Source of the DNA: Lineus longissimus
Lineage: Eukaryota > Nemertea > Pilidiophora > Heteronemertea > Lineidae
Reading direction: 5' to 3'
NCBI RefSeq assembly: GCF_910592395.1
Contig: NC_088309.1
Location: forward strand, 19,534,599-19,594,598
DNA length: 60,000 nt
The position numbers and the translations under genes are program-made. Below, piece after piece: positions 47,608 through 60,000 of this stretch (positions are counted from its first letter, which is position 1; every line of letters starts with the position of its first letter). The notes below the pieces were generated by a model. That model saw nothing but the letters and a program-made list of their open reading frames with translations. It searched no databases and was not told the DNA's origin.

Positions 47608-50600
47608 ATGAATCCATTGGACGGCTTTGAAAGGTTTATGGAAGGTCTGCGTCCACATGGGCAGAACCAGCCTGGCCAAGGGCAGCATCAGTTTTCAAAT
47701 CGTGGCAGAAATGGACGAGGAGGACCCAGCCTACACCAAGGAATGGGGCAGAACCCGAACCATAATCAGCACAGATTTTCATTTGGTCCCGGAAATAACT
47801 TTGCAAGAGATCAAATGGGACCACCACTTTGGGATCCTGGTGCTGGCCGAGGTCAACAACATGGGAATGGGAGGAACTATTTTTTTGGGCAAAATGTACG
47901 AGGACGTGGAATGCCTAATTTTGGGCAACAACCTTTTTATCAGGGCAATGTTGAGTTTAATGGTGTGCCAAGGATGCCAAATGCAAGATCAGCTGGTATC
48001 TCCAGACCACTCGGAAGTGCTACTCCTCCCGACGCCACACCTAGGCAAAACAGCTCCAGTGTTGGTGGAGGTAGGTAAACATGGGGGCTGATTGGGGGAA
48101 GGAGGAATCATTACACAAACAAGCTTTTCCTGGCAGACGTTTTACACTAAGATGTTGGAAGTTGGACGGCAACAGTAATCAAAAGCTTTAGTTATTAGTT
48201 AGGGTTGCTCTATGACTGAAAAAATTATTTTCTCTCAAAAAGTTGGATCAAGTAAATTGTTTGCCCTTTCTGTTTCTCTGAGTGATAGTGTCAGGACACC
48301 TTCCTTTTGAAGACAGCATTTATCAGTCCCAAGAGTATCCTTAATAGCGAGGTGAAAGTTTACTATTTTCCTTTCTTTGTGTCGGATCGTAGGCCAGCCT
48401 AACCAGAGGAAGATATACCTGCCATGTCAACAACACGTGAATGAACTGAAGGTCAAGGGCAACGATCTGCACAAAAATGGCCGCCACGAAGAAGCATTAG
48501 CTTACTACAGCGAAGCCCTAGACTTGGCGAGGCAAACGTTACCCCCAAGTAACGCTAAGCCCGTCAGTAACAGGATGTTCGCTCAGTTGTTGAGTAACAA
48601 ATCGTTGGTGTTGAGTCTTACTGGTCATCACCAGGAGGCTTTGATTGATGCGAGAGCGAGTATTGATTGGGATTCTGCTTGGTTTAAGGTAAGTTAATCT
48701 ATTTCTGGATTAATCTAACATTGTTATTGTGTGCCATGATATCCTGATGAAATTGATAAATTTCAGGAAAACACCTCGCTTGAATGTGGCCTTTGTTGAA
48801 ATGAAAAAATGTGATGGCTTCCTGCGTCATGCTGCAGTGAATTCATGACTTCATGCACCATTGATCGTTGTAGTTTGCATCGATGTTACTGTACTGAAAT
48901 GTGGGTTTGGTGCGACATGTATCTTGTCCCCGAAGTGCTGCACTCGGCAGGAGGAAGCTATTGTTTCTCTAATCAGTTTTCCTCCCCTGTAGGGTTACTG
49001 GCGAACAGTGCAGGCTCTCAAAGCTGTCTCACAGAACGACGAAGCTCTCAGAGTTGCAGTCAATACATTGATGATGATTGAGCTAACTCAAGATGTGCGC
49101 GTTAACTTCTTGATGGAAGTTATCCTGTTGATTGTACAGCTACATGGTCCTGGTATGTATTGTAGCAGTCATTTCTTCTTACTATCTGCATAGAAACATT
49201 TTGAAAAAGTAGCCTGCAATTTATAGATATGATCGAGTGTTACATGCGTAGAAATGCGTATAAACATTCAAGATATGGTAATAACTGCCGGTTTGCGTCT
49301 CCAGCCTTGTCGCATGCGCATATTGAGATAACCCTTTACTTCAATCTCCGTAACTGAGATGGCGTGTTTTAATTTCCTGCAAGTTTAAAGCATAAATCAG
49401 TAAAGTGAAATATGATGATAACATAGGGATAATCTAATTTGAAGGATCACGTTGGCTGAATTACAATACAACCATACAACAAGCTGGCCTGCCAATTGAT
49501 GAAGGGTTTTAAGCCATTTAGTATATTCTGAATCTAAATTATCTTTCCTCCATTGTTTGAACAGGAATTGTAAGTATTTTATATATATGCACAGGTACAG
49601 GTTAATTGTTTTATGTTTATATATTTTTAATTTGTTGCTTAAAGCAGATCCTTATCAAGGCGTATCTATCGTATCATAATGGCAATAGCAAAAGTTGATA
49701 CACGTTCTCATGGATACCCAAACAGCTCTGTTTTGTGATTGCTTCTTGTTACAAAGTCAATGAGTGACAGCACGCTTTGAAGTAACAAGTGCCCTGTAAT
49801 TGTATCTATCGGAATTGGCTCCATTGAGGAGATCAGTGGCATAGCACTGGGGTCTTAGTCGTAAGGCTAGTGAGAAGGTCGCGTATTCCCTTTGGACTCA
49901 TCTCCGTCCCAGCAACCTTGAGCAAAACGCTTAACACTACAATGCTTTGTTCTCAAATGAGACGTAAAACCTAAGTTCTTGTACCTTGTGTCTATGATAC
50001 GCCAAGCAAAAGTGTTCAACAGCAACATTGTTGTGCATGCGGACATCAAAAGCCAGGGAACACACTTCACTCACGCATAAGCCAGGCCGATATTCTCTAA
50101 TATCCAAATACCTCATTTATGATGTTGTGTTGTCATTTCAGCTGATGAAGTCCTGCCAGGGTTTGGCATTGATGCACCAACTTGGATTGAAATATTCAAG
50201 AGGCTCGCCTCCGAAAACAAGTGGCATATCATGAAGTTGTTATTTGAGGAAGAACTAGACAACATGGAGCAGTGTGGAGAGAACGTGTTTCTGATGGACC
50301 TTGTTAAGTACTGCTGCCAGCACCGAGATGCCATGGGATGGGGTCAGAAACTTGCCATAGATCTTCTACAGAGAAAGTGCAAATATCCAAAAGAGAAAGA
50401 TGAGGCTGCTAATACTTGTACAGTGCTGAGGAGTGTGCTTGACTTGGGACTTCAGTCAGGTAGGAGCGCTGTGTGTTCTGCGCTGCCCATTATCGTCTGC
50501 TAGGCCACCAGACCAAAATTAAAAGTTTACGTTTGCCACCATATCATAGTCCCAGAGCAACAAAGGGGGCATCAGATCCCCTTGCTGCCTCCGTTATTTC

Positions 50601-53600
50601 TAGCCCCAGAGCAACAGAGGGGGCATCAGATCCCCTTGTTGCCTCCGTTATTTCTAGCCCCAGAGCAACAGAGGGGGCATCAGATCCCCTTGTTGCCTCC
50701 GTTATTTCTAGCCCCAGAGCAACAGAGGGGGCATCAGATCCCCTTGTTGACTTCCGTTATTTCTAGCCCCATAGCAACAGAGGCCTTCGATGCCTCCCAT
50801 TATTTCTAGCCATGTTATATGTATTGGTGTTTTTAATCCTGTGCTCTTTCTACAGTCAGCTTCCTGCTCTTGAAGTACCTTCTGACGAATTATGACAAAT
50901 TACCAGCGCGGAGGAACCAGCGGGATATTAACGGCAATACGCTTCTGCATCTTGTGGCCTTGTCCAACAATCCAAACCAAGAGATAGCTCTCAGGGTGTT
51001 GTTGAATTTCAACCCCGATTTGACCATAAAGAACAACGATGGCCAGAAACCGATCGACTGTGTTGACAAGTCCTCTCCCCTGTATAAACTGCTGGCATGT
51101 GAAGAGAAGAAGAAGACAGGTTTGTAGTTTTTGGATGGGGAGGGTGATTGGTTTCGATGCAGGGTTAAAGAGGCCAACCGAAGTGATAAGCAGAGTCTCG
51201 GCAGAGACAGGGGCGCTACCAGCTGTCCCACATATGGAAGAACATCTTGAAATTGTACATGAACTAAGCACGTTATGTGTTAATGTTTTTTGCCTTTCTC
51301 GGAGCTATCAAAAGTGTACATTAGACTAATGTATATGATAAAGCTGACCAGTGTTGGAGTTTATTGTCTGAATTTGAACTCTTCCTTAGTTCATACAAGT
51401 AGAAAATGCAATAATAAACGGAGAGCAGTAAATCTAAAGAACAGTTTGGGTTTTTTTCGTGCAGAGGTTCACTTGAAGGAGATGAAGCGGTTAACAGCGG
51501 AGGGTGACCAGCACGTGAAGATGAGGAAACACGACAAGGCTCGTTCTTCTTATGAAAAAGCAGTAGCACTGTGTGAGATGGCGAAAGTGACCAAGAGAGA
51601 GGAGTCCTTGATGCTGTGCAAGCTTTCTCAAGCCAAATTCGAGGTTAACCAGAAAGGTCCAGCTCTGACAGACGCCATCGCTGCTGTGAGGAAGGATACA
51701 TCATGTTTTGAGGTAAGCTACAGATCTATTATTTCAGTTTGGGGTCACGTTAGTTTTTGTTGAGAAAATTAACCCTCTTAGTGAACACTCGTGGTATGGG
51801 TACTCCAGAGCTTGTTAGATATGGTGCATATTGCATTTTGAGATTAAACTCTTCAATAAGTGCCCAAGTGCTACCACCACCTGTCCTCCTCATCTCTTGT
51901 TCCAACTTTTATATTATTACTGATATTTTGTTTTGACAATTGTCTCTTTAACAGAGCCAAAGACAACTTGCAAAGGTCCAAGTAGCTCTAAGTAAATACG
52001 ATGATGCTGCAGCGACATTGTTTGCTGCATTCGGAATCCTGCGGTCAAGCAATAGTGAGCGCTACATGGATGAGATCTTGTTTGACCTAGCTGTGTTGTC
52101 ACCAAAGGTTTCAGGTAACTATAGTCATACAAAAACTATGTTTGTGGGTAAGAGCGAATTGGAACGAGTCCATTTCGTTATTGTAAACCTGGAAATATTT
52201 GCGGCTTTGTATTGTGTTGTTTTGTAAAATTGCAACTGATGTACTTTCCAAAAAGTCAATTTCCGACCATGAAAATTTCCATATACTTGAAAATAAGCTG
52301 AAATTTCTCCTTTTAGTGTTATGTTTAAAGCATGCCAGCACTCCAACAACCTGTGTATAACCCTGTAAAGAGTAACTTCATTGCAAAAAAATGATAAATT
52401 GATTTGTTAGATTCTTTCCTTTGTAGGGAAATCTCCTGGAAGATTCATCAACCGCTGCGTGGCAAAATCTGCTATCTGGAGCAACGTGGTGACCCGCCTT
52501 AGCGGGCGACGAGCCTGGGAGTCTCTCTCACTCATCTTCCTTGGTGGTGGAAACGGCCACAAGAAAGGTGTTGGTGGCGTCGCCACTGGCTGTAGTGCCA
52601 AGAAAGTCTACCTTTCGCCAATTGTGACGGAGTACATCAACGATGTTCGCAGTTGGAAGGACGGGATCGAGGATCTCTTGGTGGAGTTGATCGTTCATGG
52701 TGCCGATCCAAATAGAATAGTAGACCATCGAGATGAGCATCCCATGGTTCTTGCACTCGATGCCGGAATTGCAACAGGTAAATGGCAAATTGTTTTAAGG
52801 TATCGCGTAGGGAATTCTCCAGATTCGGGCAGGCTCTCCAGCCTGCCGAGCTAGTCTGTCCTGGGAAAGGAAAAAGTTATCAATATAGTTGGAAAATCTG
52901 TGTTGGCGTCTTTTAACGAGGTATGGCTCTCTGCAGTGTTGTTCATCTGTTTTCAGCAGCGGAGAGAATTCTTGCATTGCGCTTAGTTCAACATGATTGT
53001 TTTGATTACAGGAACCTACAAACTGCTGCGAACCTTGTTCAAATACATGACCAAACACACGGACAGCTTGGGAAGGAACCTCCTGCATCACGTCGCCATC
53101 CTGTACCACCGCCATGCCCAATCTATACCCAACCTTCCCGAGTTGTTGGAGGTTCTCATCGACAAAGGCGTGGATCCTTGTCAGAGAGACAACGATGGCT
53201 TCCTTCCGATCGACCGCGTCATCCGCTTTACCCATCTCTATGAACTACTCACAAGGATGATGGAGGTCAAAAAACAATCTGAAAAAAATACTGAGGCAAT
53301 AAGAAGAATGGAGGCAGCAAAAGTGAGCGCACAGTCAAGTAAGACGAAATCAAAACCGAGGGATAAGTGCGGGAAGTGTCAGGATGATTACTACGATGCG
53401 CACGACTTACAGCTAAACGACTCTGAGAAGATGTTTAGACTCTGCGCTGGGATTATCAAAGAGAAGAGGCACGTTAAGGCGGAGCATGAGCGATGGTTGA
53501 AGAAAAGCCAGACGTTGATCATGACGATCATGATCAGCGAAAGAGGTGGGTTACATTTTATCAATGCTAAATCCTTATCTACTGTTTACCTGTCGTGGGT

Positions 53601-56512
53601 TAAAGCATGTTTTTCGGCCAGTCCCTATTTTAAACTCCTTTGATAGTAGTGTAATGTTACTTATGCTATCTCTGGACTTTGACTTTCGTCATCCTCCCAC
53701 ACCAAGCCTATTGATTGTTTCTAAAATACCAGGAACGATACACAGGCCTGCTATAGAATGATGGCTTTATGATAATGAACTCCATACTGGCCCAACAAAT
53801 TTGAGAAATCAAGCAAAGCAATTCAAATCCTAGGTTTTCAAAAGTATGATTGGCACTTCACACCAGGTAAATTCTCTAATCCAAACTTGTTCATACGTCG
53901 TTCTATGTTCCAATTGCAGAAGTCCCCAAGTACTTGGCCACTTTGGATTCTGCAGATTATTCCGTATTCGTCCATTTGGCAGCTAAGGAGCATTGGTGGC
54001 TGGTTGAGCGACTGCTTGATGCGTACACTGCTGCTTCCCATTGCACAAGTGACTTGGCCAAAGATATTGATCTCACTAGGTTCTTTGGAAGCACTGGAAA
54101 CTACCACAGGTAAGGTGTCATCTTGAGCCAAGCCAATGGGCCCCGAGTTTGAGTCCATGGTGAGAACCAAAAAAATTCTCTTCGGCTCTTTGATTTTTAA
54201 AAGTCTGATTTTTGCTTGCCGTACTTACATTCTTCACACTGGGTGATATGAATAAAGACTAGTAAATGCTTTTATCTAAAACTCCATGTACATTTACACA
54301 AGGCCTTTCTGTACAAAATTGAAGTAAAAGCATTTGCTAGTCTTTATTCATATCACCCATTGTCATATGTTGATTAAAAATCTTTGCAGGTCATCTCCAA
54401 AACGTCGCTACCAGGCCTTGGAGAAGATCCTGGAAGCTGGTGCGTCTGTTACGGAGCGTAACACAAATAACACCTTACCACTTGAGGCAGCTGTGAGCGG
54501 TGAGGACTGGGGAGCCATCTCATTGCTCATCAACTATGGTGCCAGTCCTGTCGTGCTAACCTTGCAACAGGGAGATACTCCACTCCATGTGGCTCTTCAG
54601 ATTGCCATGAGCAAAGATGGAGGTTGGTATTGTTTCATTTTTAGTTGATTCACCTTTAACTTCAAAATGATGGTCACCTTTTTTTCAAAATAATGGTCAT
54701 GCTTTGCTCTGATCAGTAGAATCTTATGCAGGGACTGACAAGGGTCCAGTTTGAAGCCCAGGTATCATAGTCCTCTCCGAGTATATCAATCTGCATTTGT
54801 AAAGGATGTACAAGGTCTTTCCATTCAGAGGTATTTTAGTTATTCCACTTGCTCCAGTTAAAAGCTTCCTAGATGAAATCTAGAGTTCCGAGATCGTGTG
54901 ATTCCTTTAAGCTGAGAAGTATCATTTTCATTTTGTTTGTTTCAGGAAATTTTGGAGCCCTCCGGTGCCTCCTTGATCTCCATGCCAGTGATTCGGAGAA
55001 GTACTACTATCTTCATCCATCAACACAGGACAGTGCTGGAGACACCTTATTCCACGTTGCCGCCCAGGGTCAGTGCACCCGCCTTGCTCGTAAGGCCGTA
55101 GCCTTCCTGTTCGATAGCGGTGTGAACCCTAATCTACGCAACAAAGCGGGTAAGACAGCACTGCAGTGTCTGCTGAAGAAGGATGATCCACGTGCTCATG
55201 ACATCCGAATGGCAAGTGAGAAGTTCTCTCTGCCTATGAAAGCTACTAAGGAGAAAACTGGGAAAGGGAGGAAGAAGAAAAATAGCCAGTTTGTTGTTGA
55301 AGACAATGCTGAAGCTGTGGTAGCCGATGAAAAGGTACAGGGTCATGAACCTCAGAAGAAAGTGGATGTCGCCGTGAGTCATGCGGTGAAAAACAGGGTT
55401 ATGTGGTGCAAGGATGAGATACGTCAGTTCCTTGAGGCGTTGGATATCGAGTTGCTGGTTGCTGATGATGATGAGTCTGAAGAAGAGTTCGAAGATACTA
55501 TGAGTGATGCAGCCCAGTCCAGTCATTATTCGTCCCCAGAACTAGATGAATCTCGTGTGAATGAGGTCGTTGTCGAGAGCGGCCTGCTGAAGGTTGAACA
55601 GAGTGGAGATCGCGACAGCAGCTTTCAGACATGCAGTGAAGGTGAGGAAAATGTTGAAGAGGAGCAGACCTCAAGTGATCAGACTGCTAACACAACAAAT
55701 GGACAGGCGGCAAACAATAGGGAGGTTAATTTTGATGAGATTGACGACGTAGAGACAGTCCATGTCCATGACATTCGCCCTGGAAGTGTGCATGATGTCA
55801 GCGACCCTGATATTGGGACCTTCCATGATGAAGATGGTGAACAAATGCTCGTTTTTAGTGACCCTGATATTGAGAGCAATTCCAGTCATGATGGAGGCAG
55901 TGATACTAGCGATGTCGAAGATGATTATGAAGTTCCAGAAATGTCAACACTGGGATCTACACTTGAAGAAGCAACCTGGGGACAAGGCAGTGAAGTCAGA
56001 CAACAGAAAGACGGCTCGACCACTGAAACTGTCAGTTCTGTTCAGAGCATTGATGAGCTGCAGCACCAAGATGATGTTGCCGCTGATACCGAGTTCGGTT
56101 TGGATGTTGCTGAGTCCACGAGTGATGCTTTCACTACTGAAAATAGAGTAGACACAGTGGAGTCAAATCAGAAAGAACAGAGTACACTTCTTGATGCTAA
56201 TGCCAATGAGTCTTCTTCGGTGAATGAGAAAGGCAAGGCAGTTGTCCAGAATTGGGGGAAACATGTTGTGGTGGAGCTATCAGCACTACTTTCTGGGAAG
56301 ACAGAAAAACAACTCGGTGATGAGGAGGCTCTTCCTGACAAAGGATCTGCCGATGTTAGTGATGGTAATGATGATGACAATGTTGATCATGAGACTGAAG
56401 GAGACGGAGTTGCCGAAGAGATTCCTGTACTTCTTCTAGAGAAAACAGAGATGGAACATGAACCAGGTGATAAGCAGGCATCTGCAGATTCTGATCCAGA
56501 ATCAGGAGATGT

Positions 56513-56553
<41 letters not shown>

Positions 56554-59500
56554 TAAATGACATAACTGAAGGAGTACTTGATGAATCTGTCTTCAATGAC
56601 CTCGAGTGGGACATGGAATGCACAGCAGAGGTATGGAAGATCCTGTGTAAAAAGGACATGGACTTCAAGATGAAAGCTCTTATTGTGAAGAAGCTCAAAA
56701 TGTTGGGGGCAGGCAACCACCAGAAACGTCTGAGTAAACGACTCCGAAATGTCCCGAAGAGTATTCTCCTATATGAAGCCAAGCTGACCAAAGCTGCTCG
56801 AATCATCTGGGAGATAGGCATTGCATTTTCTTCCAGGAGGAGTGAACTGCCAAGTATCAGACTTGGAAATGAACAAACTGAAGTTGAGACAACAGGCAAG
56901 ATATATGCCCAGGTTATCAGGATTTGGGACATTGTGTTTGACCATGACAACATCTATAGGAGTGTCCAGAAAATCGTTGGGTCGCACAGCAAGGGAGAGC
57001 AGTGCCTGATCCAGAAGAACTTGAAAGGAGTCAAAGGTAAGGCAGTTGATTACTGGCAAGGTGGAAAGCGACTTCCTATGCTCTTTACAGAGATAGAGGG
57101 CATCCTTGGGCCCTTGGATCCTTCTGACAAGAGATGGGCCCGCTTCTTTCCTCCTGCAAGCTCCAAGGAAACCGAGTACCACATCATGAAATTCTACTCC
57201 TTTGACTCTGCACTTGTCAACAACATTCTTCACAACCAAGGTGAGAAGTTAGACTTCCCATTTCGTGTGACAGAGCTCGAGCATGCCATCATCAACCTCC
57301 AACCCAAACAACCTTGCCCCTTGCTGCTGCTAGGACGGAGTGGAACTGGGAAGACAACTTGCTGTTTGTACCGTTTGTGGACAAGTTTTGTCAGGTACTG
57401 GGAGAAGGCATATCCAGAAAGTCCAATCCTTCCACGTGCTGCTGCCTTTGTCAGTTCTCTAGAAGAAGTTGAGGAAGAGGCTGAGGGAGAAGGGGAGAAC
57501 AGTGAAGGAGAAGAAACAGACGGCTCCGATGACTCCGAAGATGAACTGGAACCGTCGGACGATGAGGATGAGAATGCTGTGAATGAGCCCGAGGTTGTCT
57601 ATGAACATCTTCACCAACTCTTCATCACAAAGAACCGTGTTCTTTGCACAGAAGTTAACAAGAACTTCAAACTGCTGAGTCACGCCTTTCCAAGAGCCAA
57701 GGCCCATGTTGATGTTGAGAATGAGCCACTACCCCACCGCCTCCAGCTTGCTCATCCTTGCTCCTTCCCATTGTTTATCACATCAAGACAGTTCCTCATG
57801 ATACTTGACGGTTCACTGCCTGAGCCCTATTTCTTCCCTAGGAGCCCAGATGGTAGCATTGAACGAGAGATTGCAGGGTGGGGAAAGGAAGATAACCCGC
57901 TGAACCTCATCCCCGACTTTGATGATGATGAAGATGATGAGCCTGTTGAACTTGGTGATGAAGCAGCTGCAGAGCTTGACCCTTTGGTTGTAGAAGCCCA
58001 AAAACAGCCACAACAACATCTGGATCCGAGAAAAGAAGTCACGTATGAGGTCTTCACCTACCAGCTGTGGTCTCTAATGAACAAGAAGCAGAAAGCTACT
58101 TGCCACCCATCGCTGGTTTGGACAGAGATCAACTCGTTCATCAAGGGTTCCATGGAGGCCTTGAACAGCAAAAAGGGCTACCTTGAAAAGGATCAGTATC
58201 TGCAACTGGGGGTAAAACGTGCTCCTAACTTCACCGGAAACCGAGACCAGGTGTACGCTCTATTCAAAATCTACCAGCTGCTCATCAAGCAGAAAGGGTA
58301 CTTCGATGAAATGGATGTGATCTTCAGTTTGTACAATCGTATCAAGACCATGCAGAAACCAGAGTGGGCCATTCATCAGATATATGTAGATGAGACGCAG
58401 GATTTTACGCAGGCGGAGCTCTGCTTGCTGATTCGGTGCTGCCAGAATCCCAACGACATGTTCTTGACTGGTGATACTGCTCAGAGTATCATGCGAGGCG
58501 TAGCATTCCGATTCAGTGACCTCAAGTCATTGTTCTACTACGCGAGGGAATCCCTGAAGGCGATGGGGAAAACCGAAGCAGTTGGCATTCCACGCAAAGT
58601 CTACCAGTTGACTCACAACTACAGATCGCATGCCGGCATCCTGAACCTTGCGTCAGGTATAGTGGACATCATGCTACATTTCTTCCCCGAGTCATTCGAC
58701 CATCTTGACAAAGATCGAGGATTGTTCGATGGGCCAAAACCAGTCCTGATGGAGTGTTGCGACTACAGCGATCTGGCGATGGTTCTAAGGGGAAATAAGC
58801 GTGAGACATCACAGATCGAATTTGGTGCGCATCAAGCTATCCTGGTGGTCAATGAGCAAGCCCGAAAAAGTCTGCCTGAGGAGCTGAGCTTTGGATTGGT
58901 GTTGACCATCTACGAGTCTAAGGGACTGGAATTCGATGACATCCTCCTGTACAACTTCTTCAAAGACTCGCAGGTGAGAATTATTTCATCGTAAAATTAC
59001 ATCTTGAGTTGGTTTGTTCAATGCCCTATGAAACAGGCAATGCTTGATACTTAAGGCCGATGAAATTTGATTAATAGTGAAAAGTATCATTCATTCAGTG
59101 AAAACATTAAGTTAGGTGAAACTCTTGGTGCAGGCACTCCAGATCAACCTTTGGATGAACCTAAAGTCCTATTTGGTTATTTTTCGTTTTCTTATCACAG
59201 CATTTAGGAGTCTTTTGCCAAAGAAGTGCAAATAGTGAAAAGTTTTTGAGGCATTGCAAAGTTTCATTTCATTACAGGCCAAGAAGGAATGGTCCATTGT
59301 GCGGAACTTCCTGGACGACTTGATTGAGAAGTACCAGACACAGGCGAAAGACAGCCGCAAAGGAGACAGTTTCGCTGATATCAATATAGGTATGTCGTCT
59401 TGCCTGGGCGTCGCAAATTCTCTCATCGGAATACTTGTAATGGCTGTGTGTTCGTTGTATGGATTACTATTTGGTCAATGCATGTATTCAGTTGAGGATT

Positions 59501-59970
59501 GATACCAATATGTCATCAATTTGTAGTGTGGTCAACCACCCTAGTCCCGCAGACTGAAGCATCTCGCAAACGCTCATCTTACTCCCAACAACCGCTGATC
59601 TCAGCAACCTGATAAATTAATCTGCAGACAAAAGATCTTGTAACAGCAATTTAAATCGCTCGTATGTGTGGTGCTTTAGATTGAGAAAGATCCAATCAGA
59701 ATATAACCGATTGCTCCTAATTGTCATCTATGATTTTATCAGATGTTCTGAATAATGCCAACCGGCCAAGACCCCTCGACTTCGACCCAGAGAAGCACAA
59801 GATCCTGAACTCCGAGCTAAAGCATCTGTACACAGCCTTGACTCGGGCACGCGTCAACATCTGGATGTTTGATGAGGATGAGGAAGCTAGGAAGCCCATG
59901 TTTGAATACTTCCAGGCTCTCAATTTGGTGCAGAGCGTGGCAGTCAAGGAGGACCAGGATGCTCAGCAAG
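47608..59970 (+). CDS. TRANK1: TRANK1-like protein: TPR, ankyrin repeats and SF1 helicase (14 exons, 3' end missing)
   Basis: Exons: 47608-48070, 48393-48688, 48993-49152, 50142-50459, 50856-51119, 51465-51712, 51955-52114, 52427-52777, 53012-53545, 53920-54109, 54390-54622, 54946-58973, 59278-59389, 59743-59970. All introns are GT-AG and phases agree; 2,528 codons are in the window and the last donor (59,970) leads outside it. Start: ACAATGA, with an in-frame TGA 12 bases upstream. Residues 1-154 are Gly/Asn/Gln/Arg-rich with RGRG motifs. TPR segments lie at about 165-270 and 505-640, ankyrin-like repeats at about 410-500, 730-830 and 995-1125. The rest carries a long acidic region and a UvrD/Rep-type helicase core. 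This order is that of vertebrate TRANK1 (TPR and ankyrin repeat-containing protein 1, about 2,925 residues, from memory). The family's biochemical role is not settled; ATP-dependent action on nucleic acid is inferred. Orthology versus a sister paralogue is undecided. Confidence 0.88.
50548..50795 (+). repeat. 54-bp minisatellite in an intron of the TRANK1-like gene
   Basis: The unit AGCCCCAGAGCAACAGAGGG, then GGCATCAGATCCCCTTGTTG, then CCTCCGTTATTTCT is repeated about four and a half times, nearly unchanged in the middle copies. It begins about 90 bases after the donor at 50,459. The 54-bp unit is divisible by three, so frames run through it, but it lies between clear splice sites. Confidence 0.9.
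54239..54359. mobile_element. Short foldback MITE in an intron of the TRANK1-like gene
   Basis: TGGGTGATATGAATAAAGAC (continuing TAGTAAATGCTTTTA) is followed about 50 bases later by its reverse complement with one mismatch, giving arms of about 35 bp. It lies wholly inside the intron between exons 10 and 11, ending about 30 bases before the acceptor at 54,389. I see no convincing target duplication. Confidence 0.75.
56514..56552 (+). repeat. (GAT)13 microsatellite encoding 13 Asp
   Basis: Thirteen uninterrupted GAT codons lie in the acidic region of the TRANK1-like protein. Pure codon runs of this length usually vary between individuals. The frame stays open on both sides. Confidence 0.9.
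57333..59860 (+). other. Superfamily 1 helicase core of the TRANK1-like protein
   Basis: The motifs lie in canonical UvrD/Rep order. Motif I GRSGTGKTT starts near residue 1869, motif II VDETQD near 2220, motif III TGDTAQSI near 2248, motif IV-like HNYRSH near 2296, motif V YESKGLEFDD near 2395 and motif VI LYTALTRAR near 2481 (two introns further on). The Walker lysine, the DExQD acidic pair, the Gln of GDTAQ and the arginine finger in TRAR are all present, so ATPase activity looks intact. About 350 residues separate motifs I and II, far more than in UvrD, and the block right after motif I is a Glu/Asp/Ser-rich run. Confidence 0.9.
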
Positions 59971-60000
59971 GTAATATCATAAGGAGGTTAGACACTTTGA

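Noticed and set aside
55134-58057. Long antisense frames (up to 188 codons) opposite the TRANK1-like gene
   Set aside because: They mirror the strong codon bias of the acidic coding exon, for example Asp runs giving Ser or Ile runs; the sense frame has the helicase motifs and splice sites.

Overview
This is eukaryotic nuclear DNA, almost certainly from an invertebrate bilaterian animal. Genes are split by many short GT-AG introns, long stretches lack genes, and small inverted-repeat transposons and minisatellites are common. The two recognisable proteins, TAF1C and a TRANK1-like helicase, are animal families. The frequent strings TAGGCCTA and ACATGTA fit a marine invertebrate (echinoderm, hemichordate, amphioxus, mollusc or brachiopod), but the phylum cannot be fixed from the sequence alone.

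Layout. Bases 1-89 (minus strand) hold the second half of a C1 zinc-finger exon from a gene that leaves the window on the left. Bases 90 to about 36,200 contain no gene I can defend and are rich in repeats. The outstanding object there is a 2.8-kb foldback transposon (3461-6267): a near-perfect palindrome with a 10-base loop, whose arms are built from a 21/22-bp satellite with higher-order organisation, flanked by the 6-bp direct repeat GATAAG. Other elements include a tRNA-like SINE head, several MITE-like inverted repeats, a 60-bp tandem array at 28.0-28.55 kb and dispersed repeat families.

Bases 36,594-44,009 (minus strand) encode TAF1C, the largest TAF of the RNA polymerase I factor SL1/TIF-IB. 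I resolve 15 coding exons whose splice phases agree at every junction, giving about 1,156 residues. One exon is a single base short, so the gene as written is frameshifted. A 48-bp tandem duplication has copied one 5' splice site several times.

Bases 46,775-47,224 (minus strand) are an open frame for an unrecognised acidic protein. It is divergent from, and 383 bp away from, the start of a large TRANK1-like gene (47,608 to beyond 60,000, plus strand). The intervening segment contains a perfect TGACGTCA site and may be a shared promoter. I resolve 14 exons of the TRANK1-like gene (2,528 codons), again with consistent phases: an Arg/Gly/Asn/Gln-rich N-terminus, TPR segments, ankyrin-like repeats, a long acidic region and a superfamily 1 (UvrD/Rep-like) helicase core with motifs I to VI. 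The 3' end lies outside the window.

Functionally, TAF1C drives rRNA transcription. The TRANK1-like protein has the build of a large ATP-dependent nucleic-acid enzyme with protein-interaction repeats. Nothing in the sequence ties the two together beyond being neighbours.
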